Shown: positions 1-6,387 of the stretch, in pieces
How positions within the stretch are numbered: position 1 is the first letter of the stretch
Layout of the letters: the number at the start of each line of letters is the position of its first letter
Source: Sporichthyaceae bacterium
Lineage (GTDB): Bacteria > Actinomycetota > Actinomycetes > JACCYY01
DNA: 9,653 nt
NCBI GenBank assembly: GCA_013696235.1
Contig: JACCYY010000363.1
Coordinates: 1 to 9,653, forward strand
Direction: 5' to 3'
Position numbers and translations under genes: made by a program
The notes under the pieces: generated by a model
What the model was told of the DNA's origin: nothing
Databases searched by the model: none
Seen by the model: the letters and a program-made list of their open reading frames with translations, nothing else

Positions 1-7
1 GCAGCAC

Positions 8-13
8 TATGCT
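8..13 (+). promoter_or_regulatory. Possible -10 element upstream of ald
   Basis: TATGCT fits the actinobacterial -10 pattern TAnnnT. It would give a transcript starting near position 20 with a leader of about 85 nt before ald. The matching -35 would lie outside the window, so the call rests on the hexamer and its position alone. The rest of 1-104 shows no upstream gene. Confidence 0.35.
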
Positions 14-104
14 CGGGCCGCCGTGCTGAGCGGTCGAGCGTCCCAGTGCCGTACGAGCCCGCGAGCCCGCGAGGCGTCGAGAGCGAAGAGATCGAGGTGG
101 CGTC

Positions 105-1220
105 GTGAGGATCGGCATCCCGAGCGAGGTCAAGAACCACGAGTACCGCGTGGCGATCACCCCGTCGGGCGTGCACGAGCTCGCGCGCAACGGGCACGAG
201 ATCTTCATCCAGCACGACGCGGGCTCCGGCTCGTCGATCCCGGACGACGACTTCGCCGCAGCGGGCGCGAAGATCCTGCCGACCGCGGACGACGTGTGGG
301 AGACCGGCGATCTCATCCTCAAGGTGAAGGAGCCGATCGCCGAGGAGTACCCCCGCATGCGCGCGGGCCAGACGTTGTTCACCTACTTGCACCTCGCCGC
401 GGCCCGGGCCTGCACCGATGCCCTGCTCGAGAACAGGGTCACGGCGATCGCGTACGAGACCGTCGAGCTCCCTGATCGTTCGCTGCCGCTCCTGGCACCG
501 ATGTCGGAGGTCGCCGGGCGCCTCGCTCCGCAGGTCGGCGCGCACGTGCTCATGCGGGCCGAGGGCGGCCGGGGCGTGCTGATGGGCGGAGTCTCGGGCG
601 TCTATGCGGCGAAGGTGGTGGTGATCGGCGCCGGCGTCTCCGGCATGAACGCCGCAGCGATCGCGCTCGGCATGCAGGCCGAGGTGCTGCTGCTGGACCG
701 CAACATCGACAAGCTGCGGGCCGTCGACAAGATCTACCAGGGCCACCTGCAGACGATCGCCTCCAACACGTACGAGATCGAGCGCGCGGTGATCGACGCG
801 GACATGGTGATCGGCGCGGTGCTCGTCCCGGGAGCCAAGGCACCGATGCTCGTCAGCAACGAGCTGGTCTCGCGGATGAAGCCCGGCTCGGTCCTCGTCG
901 ACATCTCGATCGACCAGGGTGGGTGCTTCGAGGACTCCCGCCCGACCACCCACGACGAGCCGACCTACCGGGTCCACGGCTCGGTGTTCTACTGCGTCGC
1001 GAACATGCCGGGCTCGGTCCCGCACACCTCGACGTACGCGTTGACGAACGTGACGCTGCCGTACGCGGTCGAGCTGGCCAACCACGGCTGGCGTGACGCC
1101 CTACGGCGCGACCCCGCGCTCGCGCTCGGCCTGAACACGCACGACGGCGAGATCACGTACGGTCCGGTGGCCGATGCGCACGGGCTCGCGCACAGCGACG
1201 TCGCCGAGGTGCTCAGCTGA
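105..1220 (+). CDS. ald: L-alanine dehydrogenase (EC 1.4.1.1)
   Basis: This cytoplasmic enzyme reversibly converts L-alanine, NAD+ and water to pyruvate, ammonia and NADH. It links alanine use, ammonium assimilation and redox balance. The protein has 371 residues, the normal family length. The numbering matches the well-studied mycobacterial enzyme: substrate-binding R15 and K75, catalytic H96 (in TYLHLA) and D270 (in DISIDQGG) are all present. The NAD-binding Rossmann fold starts at about residue 170, with the glycine motif GAGVSG at 175-180 and the ribose-binding acidic residue D198 at the end of the second strand. MGGVSGV (160-166) is also typical. The GTG start at 105 follows the Shine-Dalgarno sequence GAGGTGG (94-100) with a 4-nt gap, and MRIGIPSE is the expected N-terminus. 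The stop codon overlaps the likely CTG start of xerD, so the two are probably co-translated. I see no truncation or missing key residue. Identification is very secure; only the transcription start is uncertain. Confidence 0.97.
   Translation: MRIGIPSEVKNHEYRVAITPSGVHELARNGHEIFIQHDAGSGSSIPDDDFAAAGAKILPTADDVWETGDLILKVKEPIAEEYPRMRAGQTLFTYLHLAAARACTDALLENRVTAIAYETVELPDRSLPLLAPMSEVAGRLAPQVGAHVLMRAEGGRGVLMGGVSGVYAAKVVVIGAGVSGMNAAAIALGMQAEVLLLDRNIDKLRAVDKIYQGHLQTIASNTYEIERAVIDADMVIGAVLVPGAKAPMLVSNELVSRMKPGSVLVDISIDQGGCFEDSRPTTHDEPTYRVHGSVFYCVANMPGSVPHTSTYALTNVTLPYAVELANHGWRDALRRDPALALGLNTHDGEITYGPVADAHGLAHSDVAEVLS
1206..1211 (+). promoter_or_regulatory. Shine-Dalgarno sequence that decides the xerD start
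   Basis: GAGGTG lies inside the last codons of ald, 5 nt before the CTG at 1217. The same GAGGTG core precedes ald (94-99) and the small gene after parA (3394-3399) at usable spacing. This supports it as a real ribosome binding site and supports CTG as the initiation codon. Confidence 0.6.
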
Positions 1221-2158
1221 CCGACGCCGCCCCGGAGATCACCCGTACGGTCCGGGGCTACCTCGACCACCTGGGTGCCGAGCAGGGCCTGGCGGCGAAC
1301 ACGCTGGCGGCCTACCGGCGGGACCTCCGCCGGTACGTCGAGTTCGTCCGCGGCCGGGACATCGCAGCGCTCGACGCCGTCGCCGAGGCCGACGTCGCCG
1401 CATACCTCGGCTGGCTCCGCGCCGGCGACGAGGACCACCCTCCGCTCGCGGCGAGCTCGGCTGCGCGCGCGCTGGTCGCCGTCCGGGGATTCCACCGCTT
1501 CGTCCAGCGGGAGGGCTTGGTCGCCCACGACCCGGCAGCCGAGGTGTCGCCGCCCACCCCGACCCGCCGGCTGCCCAAGGCGCTGACGGTCCGGCAGATG
1601 CAGCGGCTGCTCGATGCCGCCGGGGCGGGGGAGGGACCGTTGCCGCTGCGCGACCGGGCGCTCTTCGAAGTGCTCTACGGGACCGGTGCACGGATCTCCG
1701 AGGCGGTCGGCCTCGACGTTGATGACCTCGACCTCGTGGGGCGGTCCGCGCTGCTCAGAGGGAAGGGCGGTCGCGAGCGCGTCGTGCCCGTGGGCTCGTA
1801 CGCGGCGGAGGCCGTCGGGGCCTATCTCGTCCGGGCCCGGCCAGCGCTGGTGGACGCGGGACCCCGGGCGGCTGGACCGGCACTGTTCCTGAATGCCCGC
1901 GGCGGGCGGCTGTCCAGGCAGAGCGCCTGGACGCTGCTGCAGGCCGTCGCCGAGCGGGCCGCGCTCGAGCGCGAGGTGTCCCCGCACACGCTGCGGCACT
2001 CGTTCGCGACCCACCTGCTGGAGGGCGGTGCCGACGTCCGGGTGGTCCAGGAGCTCCTCGGCCACGCCTCGGTCGCCACCACCCAGATCTACACGCTGGT
2101 CACCGTCGACTCGCTGCGCGAGGTCTACGCCACCGCGCACCCGCGCGCCCGCGACTGA
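1217..2158 (+). CDS. xerD: Tyrosine site-specific recombinase XerD
   Basis: XerD works with XerC at the chromosomal dif site to resolve chromosome dimers before division. Read from the CTG at 1217, the protein has 313 residues, a normal XerD length. Residues 8-105 form the SAM-like core-binding domain ([21 protein letters not shown]). Residues 118-305 form the catalytic domain with the complete set R159 (TGARISE), K183 (RGKGGRE), H257 and R260 (SPHTLRHS), H283 (LLGHAS) and nucleophile Y292 (QIYT). The start is unusual: between the ald stop and codon 101 there is no ATG, GTG or TTG in this frame. The first start-like codon after the conserved N-terminus has passed is a TTG at 1517, which would delete the whole core-binding domain. 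CTG at 1217 overlaps the ald stop as CTGA, has a Shine-Dalgarno sequence 5 nt upstream, and gives the expected short lead-in. A sequencing error that removed a canonical start is the main alternative. The stable chromosomal context argues against a phage integrase. Confidence 0.93.
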   Translation: MTDAAPEITRTVRGYLDHLGAEQGLAANTLAAYRRDLRRYVEFVRGRDIAALDAVAEADVAAYLGWLRAGDEDHPPLAASSAARALVAVRGFHRFVQREGLVAHDPAAEVSPPTPTRRLPKALTVRQMQRLLDAAGAGEGPLPLRDRALFEVLYGTGARISEAVGLDVDDLDLVGRSALLRGKGGRERVVPVGSYAAEAVGAYLVRARPALVDAGPRAAGPALFLNARGGRLSRQSAWTLLQAVAERAALEREVSPHTLRHSFATHLLEGGADVRVVQELLGHASVATTQIYTLVTVDSLREVYATAHPRARD

Positions 2159-2242
2159 ACGTCGCGGGCAGCGACCGCAGCGACGAATGTCGACTTGGCG
2201 CTTTCCCCGGCGCGCCTCCGACGCCGACGACACGCGCCGACC

Positions 2243-2248
2243 TAGCGT
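2243..2248 (+). promoter_or_regulatory. Possible -10 element for the parA-scpAB operon
   Basis: TAGCGT matches TAnnnT in the xerD-parA gap and would give a leader of about 65 nt before the parA start. No good -35 hexamer (TTGAC-like) is visible 16-19 nt upstream, so the call is weak and rests on position and the hexamer. Confidence 0.3.
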
Positions 2249-2300
2249 CGGGATCGAGCCGGTTCCACGCCGCCGAGTCGTGGGTGCCGGCGCAGACCCG

Positions 2301-2307
2301 AGGAGGT
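2301..2307 (+). promoter_or_regulatory. Strong Shine-Dalgarno sequence upstream of parA
   Basis: AGGAGGT is a near-perfect anti-16S match. The next in-frame start is GTG at 2320, a 12-nt gap that is rather long. An in-frame GTG at 2284 lies upstream of this site and so cannot use it. ATG at 2347 is too far away. The site therefore favours GTG 2320 as the start. Confidence 0.6.
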
Positions 2308-2319
2308 CGACCAGCCGCC

Positions 2320-3411
2320 GTGAACGATGCCAGCACTGCCCGAGACATGAGCTTCCCCCCGTCGTACGGCGGTCCGCCGCCGTGGCAGCGGGCGGGCGCA
2401 CCCCGCCCGGCAGCGCCACCGCGTCAGCCGCGCCTGGACCAACCTGGCCTGGACGAGCCCGAGGATGCCGATCCGTCCGCGGCCGTACCCTCGGCGGCCG
2501 CACCCTCCGAGGCTGGGACACCGGTGGCCGAGGCGGCGGCTGCAGCCCCGGCCCGCACCACGGTCGCCGACCGCCTCCCGCTCGCCATCGGCCCGACCGG
2601 GCGGCCGATGCCGGTGTTCCCGGAGCCTGCGCCACTCACCCGGCACGGGCCGGCCCGGGTGATCGCGATGTGCAACCAGAAGGGCGGGGTCGGCAAGACC
2701 ACGACGACGATCAACCTCGGTGCGGCGTTCGCGGAGCTCGGTCGTCGGGTGCTCCTCGTGGACTTCGACCCGCAGGGCTCGCTGTCCGTCGGTCTCGGGG
2801 TCGCACCGCACGAGCTGGACCTGTCGATCTACAACCTGCTCCTGCAGCGCGGCGTCGAGCTCGCCGACGTGGTCCGCCCGACCAAGGTCGCGAACCTCCA
2901 CCTGCTGCCGGCGAACATCGACCTCTCCGGTGCCGAGATGCAGCTCGTCACCGAGGTCGCCCGCGAGCAGGTCCTGCAGCAGGCACTGCGCCCGGCGTAC
3001 GACGACTACGACGTGATCCTGATCGACTGCCAGCCGTCGCTCGGCCTGCTCACCGTCAACGCGCTGACCGCCGCGCACGGCGTGATCGTGCCGATGGAGT
3101 GCGAGTACTTCGCGCTGCGCGGCCTGGCGATGCTCACCGAGACGATCGAGAAGGTGCAGCAGCGGCTCAACCCCGGGCTGGAGATCATTGGTGTGCTGCC
3201 GAGCATGTACGACGCCCGGACGATCCACACCCGCGAGGTGATGGCCCGGGTGGTCGAGCGGTTCGGCGACCACGTCTTCCACACGGTGATCGCCCGCACG
3301 ATCCGGTTCCCGGAGACGACCGTGGCCGGCGAGCCGATCACCACGTACGACACGAGCTCCACCGGGGCCGCGTCGTTCCGCCAGCTCGCCCGCGAGGTGC
3401 TCGCCAGGTGA
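2320..3411 (+). CDS. parA: ParA/Soj-family chromosome-partitioning or positioning ATPase
   Basis: This is a deviant-Walker ATPase of the ParA/MinD superfamily. Such proteins dimerise on ATP, bind DNA non-specifically and position cargo such as origins or division machinery. From GTG 2320 it has 363 residues. Residues 1-110 are a Pro/Ala-rich, probably disordered extension. The ATPase domain starts at about 112, with the deviant Walker A KGGVGKTT (121-128, carrying signature lysine K121), Walker A' DFDPQG (148-153) and Walker B VILIDCQPSLG (232-242). The arginine- and threonine-rich segment MYDARTIHTREV (296-307) is typical of ParA. It is not next to a parB gene; its partner may be the following small gene, which overlaps it by 4 nt (GTGA). 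The scpA neighbourhood matches that of the ParA-like protein PldP of Corynebacterium glutamicum and Rv1708 of M. tuberculosis, as I recall them, so an orphan, non-origin role is plausible (inference). The start could also be GTG 2284 or ATG 2347. Confidence 0.93.
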   Translation: MNDASTARDMSFPPSYGGPPPWQRAGAPRPAAPPRQPRLDQPGLDEPEDADPSAAVPSAAAPSEAGTPVAEAAAAAPARTTVADRLPLAIGPTGRPMPVFPEPAPLTRHGPARVIAMCNQKGGVGKTTTTINLGAAFAELGRRVLLVDFDPQGSLSVGLGVAPHELDLSIYNLLLQRGVELADVVRPTKVANLHLLPANIDLSGAEMQLVTEVAREQVLQQALRPAYDDYDVILIDCQPSLGLLTVNALTAAHGVIVPMECEYFALRGLAMLTETIEKVQQRLNPGLEIIGVLPSMYDARTIHTREVMARVVERFGDHVFHTVIARTIRFPETTVAGEPITTYDTSSTGAASFRQLAREVLAR

Positions 3412-3854
3412 GCGCAGCTGCCACGGGCGCGCGCTCGTCCCGGTCGAACCGGCTGCCCGGCAACGACGAGTTGTTTCGCTCGACCAGCCCGCCCGACGAC
3501 GAGGCGACCGTCGCCGAGGTGGCCGCGCTGCCCCCCGCGATCCGATCCGTGGGCGGCGGTCTCGGGGCCGATCTCCCCGCTGCTCCGCTGGCTGATCCAC
3601 CGGCCGATGTCCTGGATGATCTTCTGGGCGAGCGCCGACCGTCCGGCCGCGAGCGGCACGACGAGAAGATCACGGTGTACGTCTCCAGCGACGAGCTGCT
3701 CGACCTCGAGCAGGCGCGACTCACGCTCAGGCGGGACCATGCGCTCAAGGTCGACCGCGGCCGGATCGTGCGGGCGGCCGTCGTCGAGGTCCTCGCCGAC
3801 CTGGAACGGCTCGGCCCGGACTCGCCCCTCGTCGCCCGCCTGCGCGAGGCGTGA
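3408..3854 (+). CDS. Small conserved protein with a putative ribbon-helix-helix DNA-binding C-terminus
   Basis: This 148-residue protein has no firm family name that I recognise. The GTG start overlaps the parA stop as GTGA and follows GAGGTG (3394-3399) with an 8-nt gap, so it is probably co-translated with ParA. Residues 1-80 are low-complexity (Ala, Pro, Asp, Arg) and look disordered. Residues 87-93 (KITVYVS) look like a single beta-strand. They are followed by an amphipathic helix (about 94-110, DELLDLEQARLTLRR) and a second helix (about 116-135, DRGRIVRAAVVEVLADLE). Strand-helix-helix is the layout of ribbon-helix-helix (MetJ/Arc/CopG, ParG-like) proteins, which are common DNA-binding partners of ParA ATPases. 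I infer that it is an accessory or centromere-binding partner of the upstream ParA, acting beside ScpAB. Actinobacterial relatives occur at the same locus as I recall, so it is unlikely to be spurious. The function is unproven. Confidence 0.82.
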   Translation: MSAAATGARSSRSNRLPGNDELFRSTSPPDDEATVAEVAALPPAIRSVGGGLGADLPAAPLADPPADVLDDLLGERRPSGRERHDEKITVYVSSDELLDLEQARLTLRRDHALKVDRGRIVRAAVVEVLADLERLGPDSPLVARLREA

Positions 3855-3921
3855 ACCGACGCTGGTCGGGCAGCCGCGGCGCCACAGCAGGCCGTACGGC
3901 GGGGGAGACTGCAACCACGTC

Positions 3922-4848
3922 ATGAGTGCCACCACCGATGTCGCGCCCGCCGACGCCCAGCCGGCCGGGCTGGCGTTCGCGGTCGCGCTGACCAACTTCG
4001 AGGGCCCGTTCGACCTGCTGCTCACGCTGATCGGCCGGCACAAGCTCGACGTCACCGAGATCGCGCTGGCGAAGGTGACCGACGACTTCATCAGCTACCT
4101 CCGTCGAGCCGGCGGTGACCTCGATCTCGACACGACGAGCCAGTTCCTGGTCGTCGCGGCCACCCTCCTCGACCTGAAGGCGGCGCGGCTGCTGCCGACC
4201 GGCGACGTCGAGGACGAGGAGGACATCGCGCTGCTCGAGGCGCGGGACCTGCTCTTCGCCCGGCTCCTGCAGTACCGCGCGTACAAGGAGGTGGCCGCTG
4301 TCCTAGCCGCGCGCATGGCGGCCGAGGCGCGTCGTCATCCCCGGACCACCGGGCCGGACGAGCGCTTCACCGGTCTGCTGCCCGAGGTGCTGCTCGGGCT
4401 GGGACCGCACGAGTTCGCGCGGCTGGCCGGGCGAACGCTCGCTCCGCGGCCGCCACCACCGACGGTCGGTCTGGCGCATCTGCACGTCGCGCAGGTCAGC
4501 GTCCGGGAGCAGGCGACCTTGATCGCGCAGCGCCTGCAGCGCGTCGGCCAGGCCACGTTCCGCGCACTGATCGCGGACTGCGACACGACCGTGCTGGTCG
4601 TCGGTCGGTTCCTCGCGGTCCTGGAGCTCTACCGCGAGGGTGTCGTCATGTTCGACCAGGTCAGCCCGCTCGGCGAGCTGCACCTGCGCTGGACCGGGCC
4701 GAGCGCCGAGGAGGAGATGGTGGGCGGCGGTTCGGACCTCGGCTTCGACCCGGAGCGGGTGTGGCTGGAGAACGACGAGGCGGCCGACGTGATCGACATC
4801 CATCGGCCGGGTCGACCGCACGTACCGGAGAACGGGGATCCGGCGTGA
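3922..4848 (+). CDS. scpA: Segregation and condensation protein A (kleisin)
   Basis: ScpA is the kleisin subunit of the SMC-ScpAB complex. It bridges the SMC heads and, with ScpB, controls DNA loading and loop formation on the chromosome. The protein has 308 residues, a little long for the family. The N-terminal signature FEGPFDLLLTLI is at 26-37, and the helical N-terminal domain that binds the SMC neck runs to about 135 (KVTDDFISYL 51-60; FLVVAATLLDLKAARLLP 75-92). A linker follows, then the C-terminal winged helix that contacts the SMC cap at about 194-257 (TFRALIADC, VVGRFLAVLELYREGVV). The last 50 residues are an acidic tail. The ATG at 3922 is the only usable start, since there is no in-frame ATG, GTG or TTG between 3855 and it. 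The only purine-rich Shine-Dalgarno candidate (GGGGGAG, 3901-3907) is 14 nt away, so initiation may be weak or partly coupled to upstream translation. It overlaps scpB by 4 nt (GTGA). Confidence 0.96.
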   Translation: MSATTDVAPADAQPAGLAFAVALTNFEGPFDLLLTLIGRHKLDVTEIALAKVTDDFISYLRRAGGDLDLDTTSQFLVVAATLLDLKAARLLPTGDVEDEEDIALLEARDLLFARLLQYRAYKEVAAVLAARMAAEARRHPRTTGPDERFTGLLPEVLLGLGPHEFARLAGRTLAPRPPPPTVGLAHLHVAQVSVREQATLIAQRLQRVGQATFRALIADCDTTVLVVGRFLAVLELYREGVVMFDQVSPLGELHLRWTGPSAEEEMVGGGSDLGFDPERVWLENDEAADVIDIHRPGRPHVPENGDPA

Positions 4849-5495
4849 CCGGCCCGGCCGAACCGAACGAGCTGCGCGAGCCGGCCGAACCGGGACCTGA
4901 GCCGCGTCACCGCAGGTCCGGGACGGGTCCGGCCGCCTTGGCTGATCCCGGGAGCGATCGCGACCTCCGTCCCATGCTCGAGGCGGTGCTGCTCGTGGCC
5001 GACCAACCGCTCGACGAGGGAACCCTCGCTCGAGCCGTGGAGCGGACCCGAGCCGAGGTCGCCGCCACGCTGCGCGGGCTGGCGGCCGACTACGACGACG
5101 AGTCGCGCGGGTTCGAGCTGCAGCACGTCGCCGGCGGGTGGCGCTACACGACGCGCAGCGCGTACGCGGACGTGGTCGAGCGGTTCGTCGTCGACGGCGC
5201 ACAGGCTCGGCTCACGCAGGCGGCGCTGGAGACGCTTGCTGTCGTCGCGTACCGGCAGCCGGTCAGCCGGTCCCGGATCTCGGCGATCCGCGGGGTCAAC
5301 GTCGAGGGCGTGGTCCGCACGCTCGTCGCCCGTGGCCTGGTCGAGGAGGCCGGTACGGACCCGGGCGGGACCGCAGTGCTCTACCGCACCACCGGTTTCT
5401 TCCTCGAGCGGCTCGGGCTGGCGAGCTTGGCCGATCTGCCCGAGGTGGCCGACTACCTGCCCGATCTGGATCTCGTCGATGACCCCGAGCTCTGA
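4845..5495 (+). CDS. scpB: Segregation and condensation protein B
   Basis: ScpB is the winged-helix (kite) dimer that binds the central part of ScpA in the SMC complex. From GTG 4845 it has 216 residues. Residues 1-40 are a charged, Pro/Glu/Arg-rich extension. The first winged helix covers about 41-115 (LRPMLEAVLLVADQPLDEGTL, then YDDESRGFELQHVAGGWRY). The second covers about 120-190 with the family signature LTQAALETLAVVAYRQPVS (123-141) and IRGVNVEGVVRTLVARGLV (148-166). The C-terminus is acidic. The start overlaps the scpA stop as GTGA with a modest GGGGAT ahead of it, so the ScpA:ScpB ratio is probably set by translational coupling. An ATG at 4974 would remove only the extension plus a few residues and is a possible but less likely alternative. 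The 3' end overlaps the next gene by 17 nt. Confidence 0.95.
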   Translation: MTGPAEPNELREPAEPGPEPRHRRSGTGPAALADPGSDRDLRPMLEAVLLVADQPLDEGTLARAVERTRAEVAATLRGLAADYDDESRGFELQHVAGGWRYTTRSAYADVVERFVVDGAQARLTQAALETLAVVAYRQPVSRSRISAIRGVNVEGVVRTLVARGLVEEAGTDPGGTAVLYRTTGFFLERLGLASLADLPEVADYLPDLDLVDDPEL

Positions 5496-6339
5496 CCCGG
5501 ACGCCGGCCGGCTCCGGCTGCAGAAGGTGCTCGCTGCGGCGGGCGTCGGCAGCCGGCGCGCCTGCGAGGAGCTGATCCGCGACGGTCGGGTCGAGGTGGA
5601 CGGCGTGGTGGTCGACGAGCTCGGCAGCCGCGTCGACCCGCTGACGGCCGTGGTCCGGGTCGACGGCGAGCGTGTGGTGGTGAACCCGGACCGGGTCTAC
5701 CTTGCGCTCAACAAGCCGCGCGGCTACCTCTCGGCCATGACCGACGGCCGTGGTCGCAAGACGCTCGCCGACCTCGTGCCCGACGAGGGAACGCGGCTCT
5801 TCCACGTCGGACGGCTCGACGTCGACACCGAGGGGCTCATCCTGCTGACCAACGACGGCGACCTCGCGCAGCGCCTGGCCCATCCGTCGTACGAGATCGG
5901 CAAGACCTACCTCGCCGACGTCGAGGGCGCGGTCACGCGTGACACGGTTCGGCGCGTACTCGCTGGCGTCGACCTCGACGACGGCCCGGTGCGAGCCGAC
6001 GCCTGCCGCGTCGTGGACCGCGCGCTCGGCCGGTCGCTGGTCGAGCTGGTGCTGCACGAGGGACGCAACCGGATCGTCCGCCGGCTCTTCGACGCGGTCG
6101 GCCACCCCGTGCGCGGCCTGGTCCGGACCGCAATCGGCGACGTCCGGCTCGGCGACCTCCCGAGCGGGACGACGCGGCACCTTCAGCGCGCCGAGCTGGC
6201 CACCCTGCTCGAGGCCACCGCCGACGGTTCGCCCGGCTCCGTCCGGACGCCCGAGCGGTCGCGGAGCCGTCCCGGCGCACGGCACCCAGGAAGGCAGGGT
6301 CGACCGCCCACGAAGGGCCGGCGCAGGAACCCGTCCTGA
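5479..6339 (+). CDS. rluB: RsuA/RluB-family rRNA pseudouridine synthase
   Basis: This enzyme isomerises a specific uridine of rRNA to pseudouridine. The actinobacterial member in this gene context is usually called RluB (23S rRNA, the U2605 region in E. coli), but sequence alone does not separate it cleanly from RsuA (16S). From ATG 5479 it has 286 residues. An S4 RNA-binding domain covers about 11-70 (LRLQKVLAAAGVGSRRACEEL, RVEVDGVVV). The catalytic domain holds KPRGYLS (79-85), the active-site motif GRLDVDTEGLILLTNDG (111-127) with catalytic D114, and EGRNRIVRRLFDAVGHPV in its C-terminal half. Residues after about 255 form a strongly basic tail rich in Arg, Pro, Gly and Ser, which probably adds RNA affinity. 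The start lies 17 nt inside scpB, with no strong Shine-Dalgarno sequence, suggesting reinitiation. No later start would keep the S4 domain. The link to scpAB is widely conserved in Gram-positive bacteria. Confidence 0.93.
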   Translation: MTPSSDPDAGRLRLQKVLAAAGVGSRRACEELIRDGRVEVDGVVVDELGSRVDPLTAVVRVDGERVVVNPDRVYLALNKPRGYLSAMTDGRGRKTLADLVPDEGTRLFHVGRLDVDTEGLILLTNDGDLAQRLAHPSYEIGKTYLADVEGAVTRDTVRRVLAGVDLDDGPVRADACRVVDRALGRSLVELVLHEGRNRIVRRLFDAVGHPVRGLVRTAIGDVRLGDLPSGTTRHLQRAELATLLEATADGSPGSVRTPERSRSRPGARHPGRQGRPPTKGRRRNPS

Positions 6340-6352
6340 CGACGCGCCGGGG

Positions 6353-6358
6353 TAGGGT
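6353..6358 (+). promoter_or_regulatory. Possible -10 element in front of cmk
   Basis: TAGGGT in the 48-nt rluB-cmk gap is a typical actinobacterial -10 (TAnnnT). It would put a transcription start near 6365, about 23 nt before the cmk start. No convincing -35 is seen at 16-19 nt upstream, where the coding end of rluB lies. If real, cmk-plsC-der would have its own promoter. Confidence 0.4.
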
Positions 6359-6387
6359 CGGGCGCGCCTGAGCAGAGGAGTTCGTGC

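Larger units (their letters stand above)
2159..2319 (+). other. Intergenic region between xerD and parA
   Basis: This gap of 161 bp is the largest between the core protein-coding genes. It holds the possible -10 at 2243-2248 and the strong Shine-Dalgarno sequence at 2301-2307. A short GC stem (GGCGC 2197-2201 with GCGCC 2212-2216) is present but has no T-run, so I do not call it a terminator. I see no small gene or RNA gene in it. Confidence 0.6.

Noticed and set aside
23..475. Plus-strand open frame overlapping the start of ald
   Set aside because: It is an Arg-rich translation in the wrong frame over the conserved N-terminus of alanine dehydrogenase.
2197..2216. Short GC stem after xerD considered as a terminator
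   Set aside because: The stem is only 5 bp with a 10-nt loop and no T-run after it.
989..2635. Long open frame on the minus strand across xerD and the parA start
   Set aside because: It is antisense to well-supported genes. Its translation is Arg/Gly/Pro-rich with no recognisable domain, as expected from stop-poor GC-rich DNA.
1893..3407. Long plus-strand open frame extending upstream of the small gene at 3408
   Set aside because: This part overlaps xerD and parA in another frame and is Arg/Pro-rich noise. Only the part from GTG 3408 has a Shine-Dalgarno site, stop-start overlap and a foldable domain.
3891..3900. Perfect palindrome GCCGTACGGC upstream of scpA, considered as an operator
   Set aside because: CGTACG-type palindromes are frequent in this GC-rich sequence, and there is no second copy or promoter beside it to support a regulatory role.
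2242..4091. Long open frames on the minus strand across parA and scpA
   Set aside because: Their translations are low-complexity and charged. The plus strand carries complete ParA and ScpA motifs.
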